Shown here piece by piece: positions 6,512 to 13,641 of a stretch of 15,342 nucleotides of DNA. Positions within the stretch are counted from its first letter, which is position 1, and each line of letters opens with the position of its first letter. The DNA comes from DASWVC01 sp036401335 (GTDB lineage: Bacteria; Verrucomicrobiota; Verrucomicrobiia; Chthoniobacterales; JAFAMB01). Location of the stretch: contig DASWVC010000035.1 of assembly GCA_036401335.1 (NCBI GenBank), positions 1 to 15,342 on the forward strand, given 5' to 3'. The notes beneath the pieces are model-generated. The model did no database searches. It worked only from the letters and a program-made list of their open reading frames with translations, and was not told the origin of the DNA. The position numbers were made by a program, and so were the translations under genes.

Positions 6512-7801
6512 ATGCGGCAGATTGGGATCGGCTTGGCAGGTCTGGGGACAGTGGGGGCCGGTGTTTACCGGCACTTGGCGCAAAACCGCGTTTTGATCGC
6601 GGAACGCCTCGGCCTTGACCTGCAGGTTGAACGGGTGGCGGTTCGTGATTTGAACCGGGCGCGTTCGGTGGCCGTTCCGTCAAAGCGGCTGACCAATGAT
6701 TGGGAAGTGCTGGTGGACGATCCGAACGTCCAGATCGTGGTTGAACTGATTGGCGGCATCGAGGTGCCCCACCGCCTTTTCCTGCGGGCGCTGGAAGCCC
6801 GTAAGCCGGTGGTCACCGGAAACAAGGCATTGCTTGCGGAGCACGGGGCCGAATTGTTTGAGATGTCAGCCGAGCGCGGCGTGCCTCTTTTCTTTGAGGC
6901 GGCCGTTGCGGGAGGCATCCCGATCATCAAAGCGATCCGGGAAGCTTTTATCGGCAACCACATTCAATCGATTCACGCCATTTTGAATGGGACGAGCAAT
7001 TACATCCTGACCCGGATGACCGAGGGGCAGCTGGATTTTCCACCCGCGTTGGAGGAAGCCAAACGGGAGGGGTTTGCCGAGGCGGATCCGACGTTGGACG
7101 TCAACGGGTGGGATGCGGCCCACAAAGCCATCATCTTGGCCTCCCTGGCTTACGGGTTCTGGGTCAGCACCGACGACATCGATGTAGAGGGCATTGCCAA
7201 AGTGTCGGCGGCCGACATCCGTTTTGCCGACGGCCTTGGTTACTGCGTCAAGCTGGTAGCGACGATCCGGGCGCATCAGGACACTTCCATCGAGGTGCAC
7301 GTTCATCCCACCCTGGTTCCGAAAGCCCATGTGCTCGGATCGGTGAAAGGTGTTTTCAACGCCCTTGCCGTTCGGGGTGATGTGGTGGGTGACACCCTGT
7401 TTTACGGGCGCGGGGCCGGCCAGGACCCGACGACCAGTTCGGTTATCAGCGACTTGGCCCAGGCTGCCATCTGGCTGGATACGCGGGGCAAGGCGTTCGG
7501 TTTCACGCCCCATGGGCTGTACGGCAAATGCATCCCGATCCGGTCGGTCACTTCCGCCTTTTACCTTCGGTTGACGGTTGATGACCAGCCGGGCGTACTG
7601 GCTCAGGTGGCCAGTATTCTGGGGCATCACCGGATCGGCATCTCTTCCGTTATCCAGCCGGAAAGCCACGACGAAGCCGCGGTTCCTCTCGTGCTTATGA
7701 TTCACAATGCACCTTTCGGCGACACGCAGGATGCCGTAACCCGAATTGCGGCGTTAGCGTGTGTAAAGGCGACGCCTGTTTTGCTCTGGGTACTCTCATG
7801 A
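6512..7801 (+). CDS. hom: Homoserine dehydrogenase
   Basis: This 429-residue enzyme reduces aspartate semialdehyde to homoserine, the branch toward threonine and methionine. The N-terminal NAD(P)-binding motif is GLAGLGTVGAG. The substrate domain contains NGTSNYILTRM, and the full homoserine dehydrogenase signature spans residues 183-205, ending in the conserved Lys of GWDAAHK. The GAGQDPTTSS stretch is the usual nucleotide-side loop. A C-terminal ACT domain (about residues 350-425, containing DDQPGVLAQVASILG) indicates feedback sensing, typically of threonine. I chose the ATG at 6512; an in-frame TTG at 6497 would add five residues. No Shine-Dalgarno sequence is visible. The stop overlaps thrC by four bases (ATGA), implying translational coupling. 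It is the first gene of hom-thrC-lysC, after a long structured leader. Confidence 0.95.
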   Translation: MRQIGIGLAGLGTVGAGVYRHLAQNRVLIAERLGLDLQVERVAVRDLNRARSVAVPSKRLTNDWEVLVDDPNVQIVVELIGGIEVPHRLFLRALEARKPVVTGNKALLAEHGAELFEMSAERGVPLFFEAAVAGGIPIIKAIREAFIGNHIQSIHAILNGTSNYILTRMTEGQLDFPPALEEAKREGFAEADPTLDVNGWDAAHKAIILASLAYGFWVSTDDIDVEGIAKVSAADIRFADGLGYCVKLVATIRAHQDTSIEVHVHPTLVPKAHVLGSVKGVFNALAVRGDVVGDTLFYGRGAGQDPTTSSVISDLAQAAIWLDTRGKAFGFTPHGLYGKCIPIRSVTSAFYLRLTVDDQPGVLAQVASILGHHRIGISSVIQPESHDEAAVPLVLMIHNAPFGDTQDAVTRIAALACVKATPVLLWVLS

Positions 7802-8916
7802 TGACTGTGCCGGCGCTTGCCACCTTTCGACCTCCCGGAATGCCCGCCGGAGTGATTGAACGCTACCGGGAGTTTCTGCCGGTGACCGAAAAAACACCGG
7901 TCGTGACCTTGGTTGAGGGTTCTACGCCTTTAATTCATTCTCCGCGGTTGAGTGAGCGGGTAGGGTGTAACGTTTACCTGAAATTCGAGGGATTGAACCC
8001 GACCGGTTCATTCAAAGACCGCGGCATGACCGTTGCCATCAGCAAAGCGGTCGAGGCAAAAGCAAGGGCGGTGATCTGCGCGTCCACCGGCAACACCTCG
8101 GCCTCCGCGGCCGCCTACGCGGCCCGTGCCGGCCTGCGCTGCCTTGTCTTGCTGCCGCGGGGCAGGATTGCGGCTGGCAAACTGGCACAGACCTTCATTT
8201 ACGGAGCGTCTGTGATCGAAGTGGACGGGACCTTCGATGATTGCCTTCGGCTCGTGCGGGAGCTGGCGGAAGAACCGGGTGTGGCAATCGTCAACTCCAT
8301 TAATCCAAACCGGATTGCCGGCCAGAAAACGGCGGCTTTCGAAATTGTAGAAGCGCTGGGCGACGCGCCGCACCTTCACATCCTACCGGTGGGCAACGCA
8401 GGCAACATCACGGCGTATTGGCTAGGCTACCGTGAATTCGAGAAATTGGGGCGGGCTCGGCGGCTGCCGCGTATGCTCGGGTTCCAGGCTGCCGGCGCTG
8501 CTCCGATCTACCATAACCGCGTCATTGAACGTCCGGAAACCGCCGCATCAGCCATTCGCATCGGCAACCCGGCCAGCTGGCAGGGGGCGGTTGCGGCGAT
8601 CAGGGATTCGGGCGGAAGCATTGACGTGGTTTCGGATCAGCAGATCCTGGCTGCGCAGCAGTGGCTGGCGTCAAGCGAAGGCATCTTCGTCGAACCGGCG
8701 AGCGCTGCTTCTATCGCCGGCCTGTTCCGTTGTCTAGGGACCGACCGTTGCGGCCATTGCCCGTTGCCGCAGCTGGCTGCGGGGTCCACCATCGTCTGCA
8801 CGGTGACCGGACACGGGCTTAAGGACGTGGCCACCGCCATGGCCAGCGGGTTTGAGTCGCTGGCCGCGGCTGCGACCAAATCGTCCATTCTGAAAGTGCT
8901 GGAAGCGCAGCGATGA
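7798..8916 (+). CDS. thrC: Threonine synthase
   Basis: This 372-residue PLP enzyme converts O-phosphohomoserine to threonine. It is the shorter Bacillus-type form, not the longer E. coli type. The PLP lysine is K73 in NPTGSFKDRGM, and the phosphate-binding loop is PVGNAGNITAYW. CASTGNTSASAAAYAARAG is also characteristic. The ATG at 7798 overlaps the hom TGA as ATGA; a second ATG follows directly at 7801. The upstream GTG at 7759 lies inside hom and is unlikely. The end overlaps lysC, again as ATGA. An unusual feature is a cysteine-rich C-terminal stretch containing RCLGTDRCGHCPLP, with a CGHC pair. No homoserine kinase gene is in the window, so thrB must be elsewhere. Confidence 0.93.
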   Translation: MMTVPALATFRPPGMPAGVIERYREFLPVTEKTPVVTLVEGSTPLIHSPRLSERVGCNVYLKFEGLNPTGSFKDRGMTVAISKAVEAKARAVICASTGNTSASAAAYAARAGLRCLVLLPRGRIAAGKLAQTFIYGASVIEVDGTFDDCLRLVRELAEEPGVAIVNSINPNRIAGQKTAAFEIVEALGDAPHLHILPVGNAGNITAYWLGYREFEKLGRARRLPRMLGFQAAGAAPIYHNRVIERPETAASAIRIGNPASWQGAVAAIRDSGGSIDVVSDQQILAAQQWLASSEGIFVEPASAASIAGLFRCLGTDRCGHCPLPQLAAGSTIVCTVTGHGLKDVATAMASGFESLAAAATKSSILKVLEAQR

Positions 8917-10124
8917 GCATTATCGTGCAAAAGTATGGCGGCACGTCCGTCGGGGATCCTGAGCGCATCCTTAATGTGGCCAGGCGGGTGCTGGAAACGC
9001 AGCGGGCCGGACACGGCGTCGTGGCGGTTGTTTCTGCGATGTCGGGCGTGACGGACCGCCTGATTCAGCTGGCCCGCCAGGTGGCTTCACAACCGGCTGA
9101 GCGCGAAATGGATGTGCTGCTGGCGACCGGCGAGCAAACCACGATCGCGCTGACCGCGATGGCCATCAACAGCCTGGGGGGCGATGCCGTGTCCCTGACG
9201 GGCGCGCAAGCGGGCATCGTCACCGACGGCGTCCATACCAAAGCGAAGATTGCCAACCTCACGCCGCGCCGAATCCTGACGCTTTTGCAAAAAGGTAAAA
9301 TCGTGGTTGTCGCAGGTTTTCAGGGCGAAACCCATGAAGGCCAGATTACCACGCTCGGACGGGGCGGGTCCGACCTCACCGCGGTGGCATTGGCGGCGGC
9401 CATTCACGCCGATCTCTGCCAGATTTTTACCGATGTCGATGGGGTTTACACCGGTGATCCCCGCTTCGTCACCCATGCCCGCAAGATCCCGGAGATTTCT
9501 TATGATGAAATGCTGGAGATGGCCAGTCTCGGGTCGAAGGTGATGCAGTCGCGTTCCGTTGAGTTTGCGAAGAAGTTCGGCGTGGTGTTTGAGGTTCGCA
9601 GCTCCTTCAATGAGCAGCCTGGAACGATCGTGAAAGAAGAAAGCAGCAGCATGGAAAAGGTGGTTATCCGCGGGGTTAGCGTCGACCGTCGCCAAGCGAA
9701 GGTAACGATCACCCAAGTGCCCGACCAGCCCGGCCGGGCTTCGCGGATTTTTACCGAGATCGCCGCCAACAACGTCAATGTAGACATGATTGTGCAGAAC
9801 GTTTCGGCGGATGGGACCACGGACATTTCGTTTACCACGCAGGCCGACGAACTGGCCAAAGTCGAAACCTTCCTGGGTCCAGTCGTTGACGAGATCGGAG
9901 CACGCGGCTTTCAGGCGCACGGCGGCATTGCCAAGCTGAGCGTGGTGGGAATTGGCATGCGATCGCATTCCGGCGTGGCCGCGCGGATGTTTGAAATGTT
10001 GGGCAACGCCGGGGTCAACATCCAGATGATCAGCACGTCAGAAATTAAGATTTCGGTGATTGTCGATGAGGCCCGGGTAGACGAAGCTGCCAACATTGTC
10101 CATGCCGGGTTCAAGCTGGGCTAA
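8913..10124 (+). CDS. lysC: Aspartate kinase with C-terminal ACT domains
   Basis: This 403-residue enzyme phosphorylates aspartate, the first step toward lysine, threonine and methionine. The kinase domain begins with the signature VQKYGGTSVG (Lys7), followed by VSAMSGVTDRL, the LGRGGSDLTAVALA substrate loop and FTDVDGVYTGDPR. Two ACT domains follow: about residues 262-330 with VPDQPGRASRIFTEIAANNV, and about 342-403 with VGIGMRSHSGVAARMFEML. They imply allosteric feedback by lysine and/or threonine. The ATG at 8913 overlaps the thrC stop; GGAAG about 7 bases upstream is a weak Shine-Dalgarno sequence. An in-frame ATG at codon 247 (9651) begins MEKVVIRGVSVDR, where the beta subunit starts in organisms with alpha2-beta2 LysC. 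The monofunctional kinase sits in an operon with hom and thrC. Confidence 0.95.
   Translation: MSIIVQKYGGTSVGDPERILNVARRVLETQRAGHGVVAVVSAMSGVTDRLIQLARQVASQPAEREMDVLLATGEQTTIALTAMAINSLGGDAVSLTGAQAGIVTDGVHTKAKIANLTPRRILTLLQKGKIVVVAGFQGETHEGQITTLGRGGSDLTAVALAAAIHADLCQIFTDVDGVYTGDPRFVTHARKIPEISYDEMLEMASLGSKVMQSRSVEFAKKFGVVFEVRSSFNEQPGTIVKEESSSMEKVVIRGVSVDRRQAKVTITQVPDQPGRASRIFTEIAANNVNVDMIVQNVSADGTTDISFTTQADELAKVETFLGPVVDEIGARGFQAHGGIAKLSVVGIGMRSHSGVAARMFEMLGNAGVNIQMISTSEIKISVIVDEARVDEAANIVHAGFKLG
9651..10124 (+). CDS. Possible internal-start beta subunit of aspartate kinase
   Basis: An in-frame ATG inside lysC at 9651 would give a 157-residue product containing only the two ACT domains. It sits at the position where Bacillus and Corynebacterium-type lysC genes initiate their regulatory beta subunit. 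The upstream sequence GAAAGAAGAAAG is purine-rich and a weak ribosome-binding candidate. Sequence position supports the idea; independent initiation is not proved. Confidence 0.35.
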   Translation: MEKVVIRGVSVDRRQAKVTITQVPDQPGRASRIFTEIAANNVNVDMIVQNVSADGTTDISFTTQADELAKVETFLGPVVDEIGARGFQAHGGIAKLSVVGIGMRSHSGVAARMFEMLGNAGVNIQMISTSEIKISVIVDEARVDEAANIVHAGFKLG

Positions 10125-10140
10125 ACCCCAGAATGATCGA

Positions 10141-10197
10141 GGCGTTTGTCCCGGCTTCGGGACAAATGCTTGCCGGCAAGCAACTCCAGCGGTTTTT
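10141..10197 (+). terminator. Probable transcription terminator or processing hairpin after lysC
   Basis: TTTGTCCCG (10145-10153) pairs perfectly with CGGGACAAA (10158-10166) around a GCTT tetraloop. Four outer pairs (10141-10144 with 10167-10170, two of them G-T) lengthen the stem to 13. A 12-base perfect palindrome CTTGCCGGCAAG (10169-10180) follows, and a T5 run is at 10193-10197. The T-run is separated from the main stem, so it is not a textbook intrinsic terminator, but location right after the last operon gene supports a 3'-end role. Confidence 0.45.
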
Positions 10198-10264
10198 CAA
10201 GGCTCGATTTTCTATTTCGTGCAGGGTCGCGCGGCTTGGAATGGTTTTTTTTACCCCTCGCCAT

Positions 10265-10292
10265 TTGCCTGGTGCAATTCAGGCATTATAAA
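10265..10292 (+). promoter_or_regulatory. Candidate sigma-70 promoter for the small membrane-protein gene
   Basis: TTGCCT (10265-10270, 4 of 6 to TTGACA) and TATAAA (10287-10292, 5 of 6 to TATAAT) are separated by 16 bases. Transcription would begin near 10299, giving a leader of about 50 bases. An inverted repeat TGCCTG/CAGGCA (10266-10285) overlaps the spacer, and ATTCT/AGAAT (10293-10307) lies just after the -10; either could be an operator. Confidence 0.4.
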
Positions 10293-10350
10293 ATTCTGAA
10301 TTAGAATGGGATTTTGAGTCTGAACCTTTAAGTTTTACGCACTTCTTTTT

Positions 10351-10773
10351 ATGCGGGTTTTACTCAATCACATCGAATTGTGGCTAAGTGCACTTGGCAT
10401 TGTCATAATTTGTGGCGTGCCTACGCTTTTGCGGGGCACGTACCCTGATCCTTGGCCGTCAGCCGCCATCACTGCGGTTCTCGTTGGGCTGCTGCACGGT
10501 TTTATTTTCTGGGCGGTGCGCAGCCGGCAGCGTCAGATCCGGAACCGGGCAATTAAGGAAATCACGCGAATGCTGCAGGACCGCATCAACAATGAATTGG
10601 CAGTCATCCTGATGAACCTGACGACACCTGGTCGGGACCCACAGCAGAGCTCCCGCCTGATCAAATCCACCCAGACCCGCATCGAACGGATTGCCCAGCA
10701 GGTAAGCCGGCTTTCGGAAGAATCATTGCAGGCCTGGAAGAGTGAATACGACATCAGCGAGTTGCCGGACTGA
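10351..10773 (+). CDS. Small two-TM protein with a degenerate histidine-kinase-like dimerisation helix
   Basis: The family of this 140-residue protein is not one I can name. Residues about 9-27 and 36-56 are hydrophobic and should form two membrane helices. A basic stretch (RSRQRQIRNR) then places the rest in the cytoplasm. The cytoplasmic part is a long helical region with QDRINNELAVILMNL, which resembles the DHp helix of sensor kinases (HDFNNLLTVILGN type) but with no His at the acceptor position. A second helix (QSSRLIKSTQTRIERIAQQVSRLSEES) resembles the other half of a DHp hairpin. There is no room for an ATPase domain and the stop is clean. The ATG at 10351 has no Shine-Dalgarno sequence; CTTCTTTTT precedes it. 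It stands alone between lysC and argH, with its own promoter-like and terminator-like context upstream. Possible roles are dimerising adaptor or membrane signal partner, both inferred. Confidence 0.7.
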   Translation: MRVLLNHIELWLSALGIVIICGVPTLLRGTYPDPWPSAAITAVLVGLLHGFIFWAVRSRQRQIRNRAIKEITRMLQDRINNELAVILMNLTTPGRDPQQSSRLIKSTQTRIERIAQQVSRLSEESLQAWKSEYDISELPD

Positions 10774-10817
10774 GGTGCTTGCGATTGGGTGAGCCTCGGG
10801 CGAGGCTGCGACCCGCC

Positions 10818-12182
10818 ATGTGGAAAGGCCGCTTTCAGCAAGAGACCGCCCCCGTTGTTCAACGCTTTACTGAATCCATCTCGTTCGACTGGCGTCTGTT
10901 TCGCCACGACGTGCAGGGCTCCATCGCTCACGCCCATGCGCTTGAGAAAGCCCATCTGCTCACCGCCGAGGAGCGTCAACGGATCGAAGGCGGTTTACGG
11001 GAGATCGAGCGGGAGATCGAGGCCGGAACGTTTCTTTTCCGGCCCGAGCTGGAAGACATCCACATGAACATCGAGGCGGCGTTGACCGAACGGATCGGGC
11101 CAGCGGGGGCCAAGCTCCACACCGCACGGAGCCGCAATGACCAGGTTGCGTTGGATCTCCGGCTTTACCTCAGGACCGAGATTGATGCGATCAGCGGACT
11201 GGTGAGGGGTTTGCAACGCGCCCTCGTCGGGTTGGCGCGCCGTTCCCATGGCGTTATCATCCCGGGCTACACCCATTTGCAGCGTGCCCAGCCGGTCCTT
11301 TTTGGCCATCACCTGCTGGCCTACGTGGAAATGCTGCACCGGGATGGGGAAAGGATCAAGGATGCGCGCAAGCGCGGAAACGTGCTGCCGCTGGGAGCGG
11401 GTGCCATTGCGGGCTCAACCATCAAACTGGACCGTGATTACGTGGCCCGGCAATTGGAGTTCCCGAGCGTCACCCGGAACAGCATGGACGCGGTCAGCGA
11501 CCGGGATTTCGCGGCTGAAACCGTGTTTGCCATCGCCCTTCTGGGCGTTCACCTCTCCCGGTTGAGTGAAGATTTCATTCTTTTTGCGTCCACAGAATTC
11601 CATTTTCTGCGCATCAGCGATGCCTACAGCACGGGTTCCAGCTTGATGCCACAGAAAAAAAACCCGGACGTGTGTGAGCTTACCCGAGGCAAGACCGGCC
11701 GCCTGATTGGAGCGCTGACGTCGTTGCTCACGATCCTGAAAGGATTGCCGATGACTTACAACCGTGACCTTCAGGAAGACAAAGTTCCGGTATTCGACGC
11801 CGTCGACCAGATCAAGCTTATCCTGGAAGTTTATGCCGGCATGGTCGGCGAGGTGGTAGTGGATCGGGAACGGGCCATGGCCGCGGCCAACGACCCGGCG
11901 CTGCTGGCGACGGACCTGGCCGACTACCTCGTCGTGCGTGGGCTTCCCTTCCGACAAGCCCACGAGGCCATTGGCAAACTGGTGGCTTTCAGCCTTCAGC
12001 AGGGAAGGGGATTCCCGGATTTAACGTTGGCTGAGTACCGCCAATTCAGCGACCATTTTGAGGAGGACGTTTTCGGCGTGCTGGATTTAAAGCGTGCCTT
12101 GGAAAGCCGGACTACCACGGGCGCGCCGTCCTTCGCCAATGTCGACCGGGAACTGCGCCGCTGGGAGGAGAACCTGGCGTGA
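10818..12182 (+). CDS. argH: Argininosuccinate lyase
   Basis: This 454-residue enzyme splits argininosuccinate into arginine and fumarate in the last step of arginine biosynthesis. The N-terminus MWKGRFQQET is the classic ArgH start, which fixes the ATG at 10818; the TTG at 10779 would add 13 non-conserved residues. Family blocks include DIHMNIEAALTERIG, TARSRNDQVALDLRLYLR and GYTHLQRAQPV, with the conserved His at 153. The fumarase/aspartase-superfamily signature GSSLMPQKKNPD starts at residue 273, and its serine loop is intact. Length is normal for the family. It follows the small membrane-protein gene by 44 bases and overlaps the NUDIX gene by 4 bases (GTGA). No other arginine genes are in the window, so the pathway is scattered. 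Confidence 0.95.
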   Translation: MWKGRFQQETAPVVQRFTESISFDWRLFRHDVQGSIAHAHALEKAHLLTAEERQRIEGGLREIEREIEAGTFLFRPELEDIHMNIEAALTERIGPAGAKLHTARSRNDQVALDLRLYLRTEIDAISGLVRGLQRALVGLARRSHGVIIPGYTHLQRAQPVLFGHHLLAYVEMLHRDGERIKDARKRGNVLPLGAGAIAGSTIKLDRDYVARQLEFPSVTRNSMDAVSDRDFAAETVFAIALLGVHLSRLSEDFILFASTEFHFLRISDAYSTGSSLMPQKKNPDVCELTRGKTGRLIGALTSLLTILKGLPMTYNRDLQEDKVPVFDAVDQIKLILEVYAGMVGEVVVDRERAMAAANDPALLATDLADYLVVRGLPFRQAHEAIGKLVAFSLQQGRGFPDLTLAEYRQFSDHFEEDVFGVLDLKRALESRTTTGAPSFANVDRELRRWEENLA

Positions 12183-12760
12183 GCACCGCCGACGGTTGGG
12201 AGGTGGTGGCGTCGACGCCCGTCTACCAAAGCCCTTACCTCGAAGTTCGGTCCGAAAAGGTGCGGATTCCGGGCCAGCCGGGTGAACGCGCGTGGACCAC
12301 GGTCCGGCGGAAAGCGGCCATCGTGATTGCGCCTCTGACCGACGCTGGCGCTTTTCTCCTGATCCGGCAGGCGCGCATTCCGGTGCGACAATTTCTTTGG
12401 GAATTCCCGGCCGGCCAGGTCGATGAGGCCGGCGAAGTTACCCCTGCAATCCTGGAGGCGACGGCCCGGCGGGAGTTGATCGAAGAAACCGGGCGCACGT
12501 TGCCGGAGGAAGGACGGCTTATCTCGCTGGGAGCTTTTTTCTCGTCGCCGGGGTTCACCGATGAGACTTGCCATTTTTTTCTGGCGCAGCCTGTCCATCC
12601 CAGCGGGAGTGGCGGCGGACCCCATCCGGATGAGGTCATCGCGGAGGTGAAAGAATTCTGGCCGGCGGAGTTGCGGCGCATGGTAGCCGAAAACATGATC
12701 CAGGATGCAAATACACTCGCACTTTTTGCACGGCTGACCGCCCGAGGACTGGTTGTATGA
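12179..12760 (+). CDS. NUDIX hydrolase, ADP-ribose pyrophosphatase-like
   Basis: This 193-residue protein hydrolyses a nucleoside diphosphate linked to another group; ADP-ribose or a similar sugar nucleotide is the likeliest substrate. The N-terminal stretch (WEVVASTPVYQSPYLEVRSEKVRIPG) and the segment WEFPAGQVDEAGE match the ADP-ribose pyrophosphatase type. The metal-binding core RELIEETG is intact. The spacing between the GE upstream and RELIEETG is about four residues longer than in the canonical G-x5-E-x7-REUXEEXGU box, because VTPA is inserted. The GTG start at 12179 overlaps the argH stop and follows a strong Shine-Dalgarno sequence (GGGAGGAG, 8 bases away). The stop overlaps tatC as ATGA. 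The exact substrate cannot be told from sequence alone. Confidence 0.85.
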   Translation: MSTADGWEVVASTPVYQSPYLEVRSEKVRIPGQPGERAWTTVRRKAAIVIAPLTDAGAFLLIRQARIPVRQFLWEFPAGQVDEAGEVTPAILEATARRELIEETGRTLPEEGRLISLGAFFSSPGFTDETCHFFLAQPVHPSGSGGGPHPDEVIAEVKEFWPAELRRMVAENMIQDANTLALFARLTARGLVV

Positions 12761-13551
12761 AGCTTTCCAATATATTCAAATTTCGAGAGGGCAACGATCC
12801 GGAAGCAGTCAAGCCGTTCCTTGACCACCTGGAAGACTTGCGTTGGGTGTTGGTCAAGATGGGGGTTTCCCTGGGTGTCGCGATGGCCCTCGCGTTCTGT
12901 TTCCGAGCCCAGCTTGCCCATTTGATGCAGCGGCCCCTGCTGGCGCTGGACCCCAACCTGGTGCGCACCCTGATTTCGCTGGGGGTGGCTGATTCCATGA
13001 CGATCTCCTTTCAGCTGGCGTTCTATGCCGGGATCGTGCTGGCCTTCCCGTTTCTGGTCTATTTTGCCGGCACCTTTGTGTTGCCGGCGTTAACTCCGCA
13101 GGAGAAACAGGCCATGCTGCCGGCCGTGCTGGTCGGTTTCGGGCTTTTTGTGGGAGGGGTAGTGTTTGCCTACCTTTTTGTATTGCCGCCCACGTTGCGG
13201 TTCTTCTTCCACGATGCGCAGAACATGAACTGGACGCCGACGTGGAACGTGCGGGAGTACTTCTCGTTTGTAACCCAGGCCTGTGTCGGGTTTGGGATTG
13301 CCTTTGAGCTGCCGGTGGTGGTGCTGGTGCTGGTACGGCTGGGCATCGTTTCAGTCGCGCTCCTTCGCCGGACCCGGGCCTATGCGTTTACGCTGATATT
13401 CTTTGCCGCGGCTTTCCTTGCTCCCACTCCGGATGCGGTCTCGATGGCGATGATGGGGGCTCCCATGTACCTGCTTTACGAGGTGTGCATTTTTGTGGGC
13501 GGCTTCATCGAGCGGAAACGCTTGCGCGAACAAGCACTCGTGGGTGGCTAG
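12757..13551 (+). CDS. tatC: Twin-arginine translocase subunit TatC
   Basis: This 264-residue integral membrane protein forms the Tat receptor that recognises twin-arginine signal peptides and exports folded proteins. The cytoplasmic N-terminal motif FLDHLEDLR is at residues 21-29. Six membrane helices are expected, and the conserved GFGIAFELPVV stretch with FELP carries the Glu important for receptor function. The C-terminal helix contains FLAPTPDAVSMAMMGAPMYLLYE, a family hallmark. The ATG at 12757 overlaps the NUDIX stop by four bases, and GAGG lies 9 bases upstream as a weak ribosome-binding site. No tatA or tatB gene is visible in the window. The link to argH and the NUDIX gene is positional and says nothing of function. 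Confidence 0.94.
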   Translation: MKLSNIFKFREGNDPEAVKPFLDHLEDLRWVLVKMGVSLGVAMALAFCFRAQLAHLMQRPLLALDPNLVRTLISLGVADSMTISFQLAFYAGIVLAFPFLVYFAGTFVLPALTPQEKQAMLPAVLVGFGLFVGGVVFAYLFVLPPTLRFFFHDAQNMNWTPTWNVREYFSFVTQACVGFGIAFELPVVVLVLVRLGIVSVALLRRTRAYAFTLIFFAAAFLAPTPDAVSMAMMGAPMYLLYEVCIFVGGFIERKRLREQALVGG

Positions 13552-13641
13552 GGCGGCGTCAGCGTATGGGGCGCAAGGCCTTTCGGGGCAGCCTTTGCAA
13601 TCCGGCGATTTCCGCCTAGTTTACGCGCCTTGCCTCGAATC

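Noticed and set aside
6307..6618. A 103-residue plus-strand frame starting with GTG ahead of hom, considered as a leader gene
   Set aside because: It overlaps hom by about 100 bases in another frame, has no Thr or Ile run as an attenuator peptide would, and shows no domain.
6866..7705. A 279-residue minus-strand frame opposite hom
   Set aside because: It lies entirely within hom, which has the complete family signature; no independent domain is visible.
9087..9968. A 293-residue minus-strand frame opposite lysC
   Set aside because: Antisense shadow of a gene with full aspartate kinase motifs.
13563..13634. GCAAGGC and GCCTTTGC/GCCTTGC in the tatC-miaB gap as a possible terminator
   Set aside because: Pairing is short or needs a bulge, and no T-run follows.
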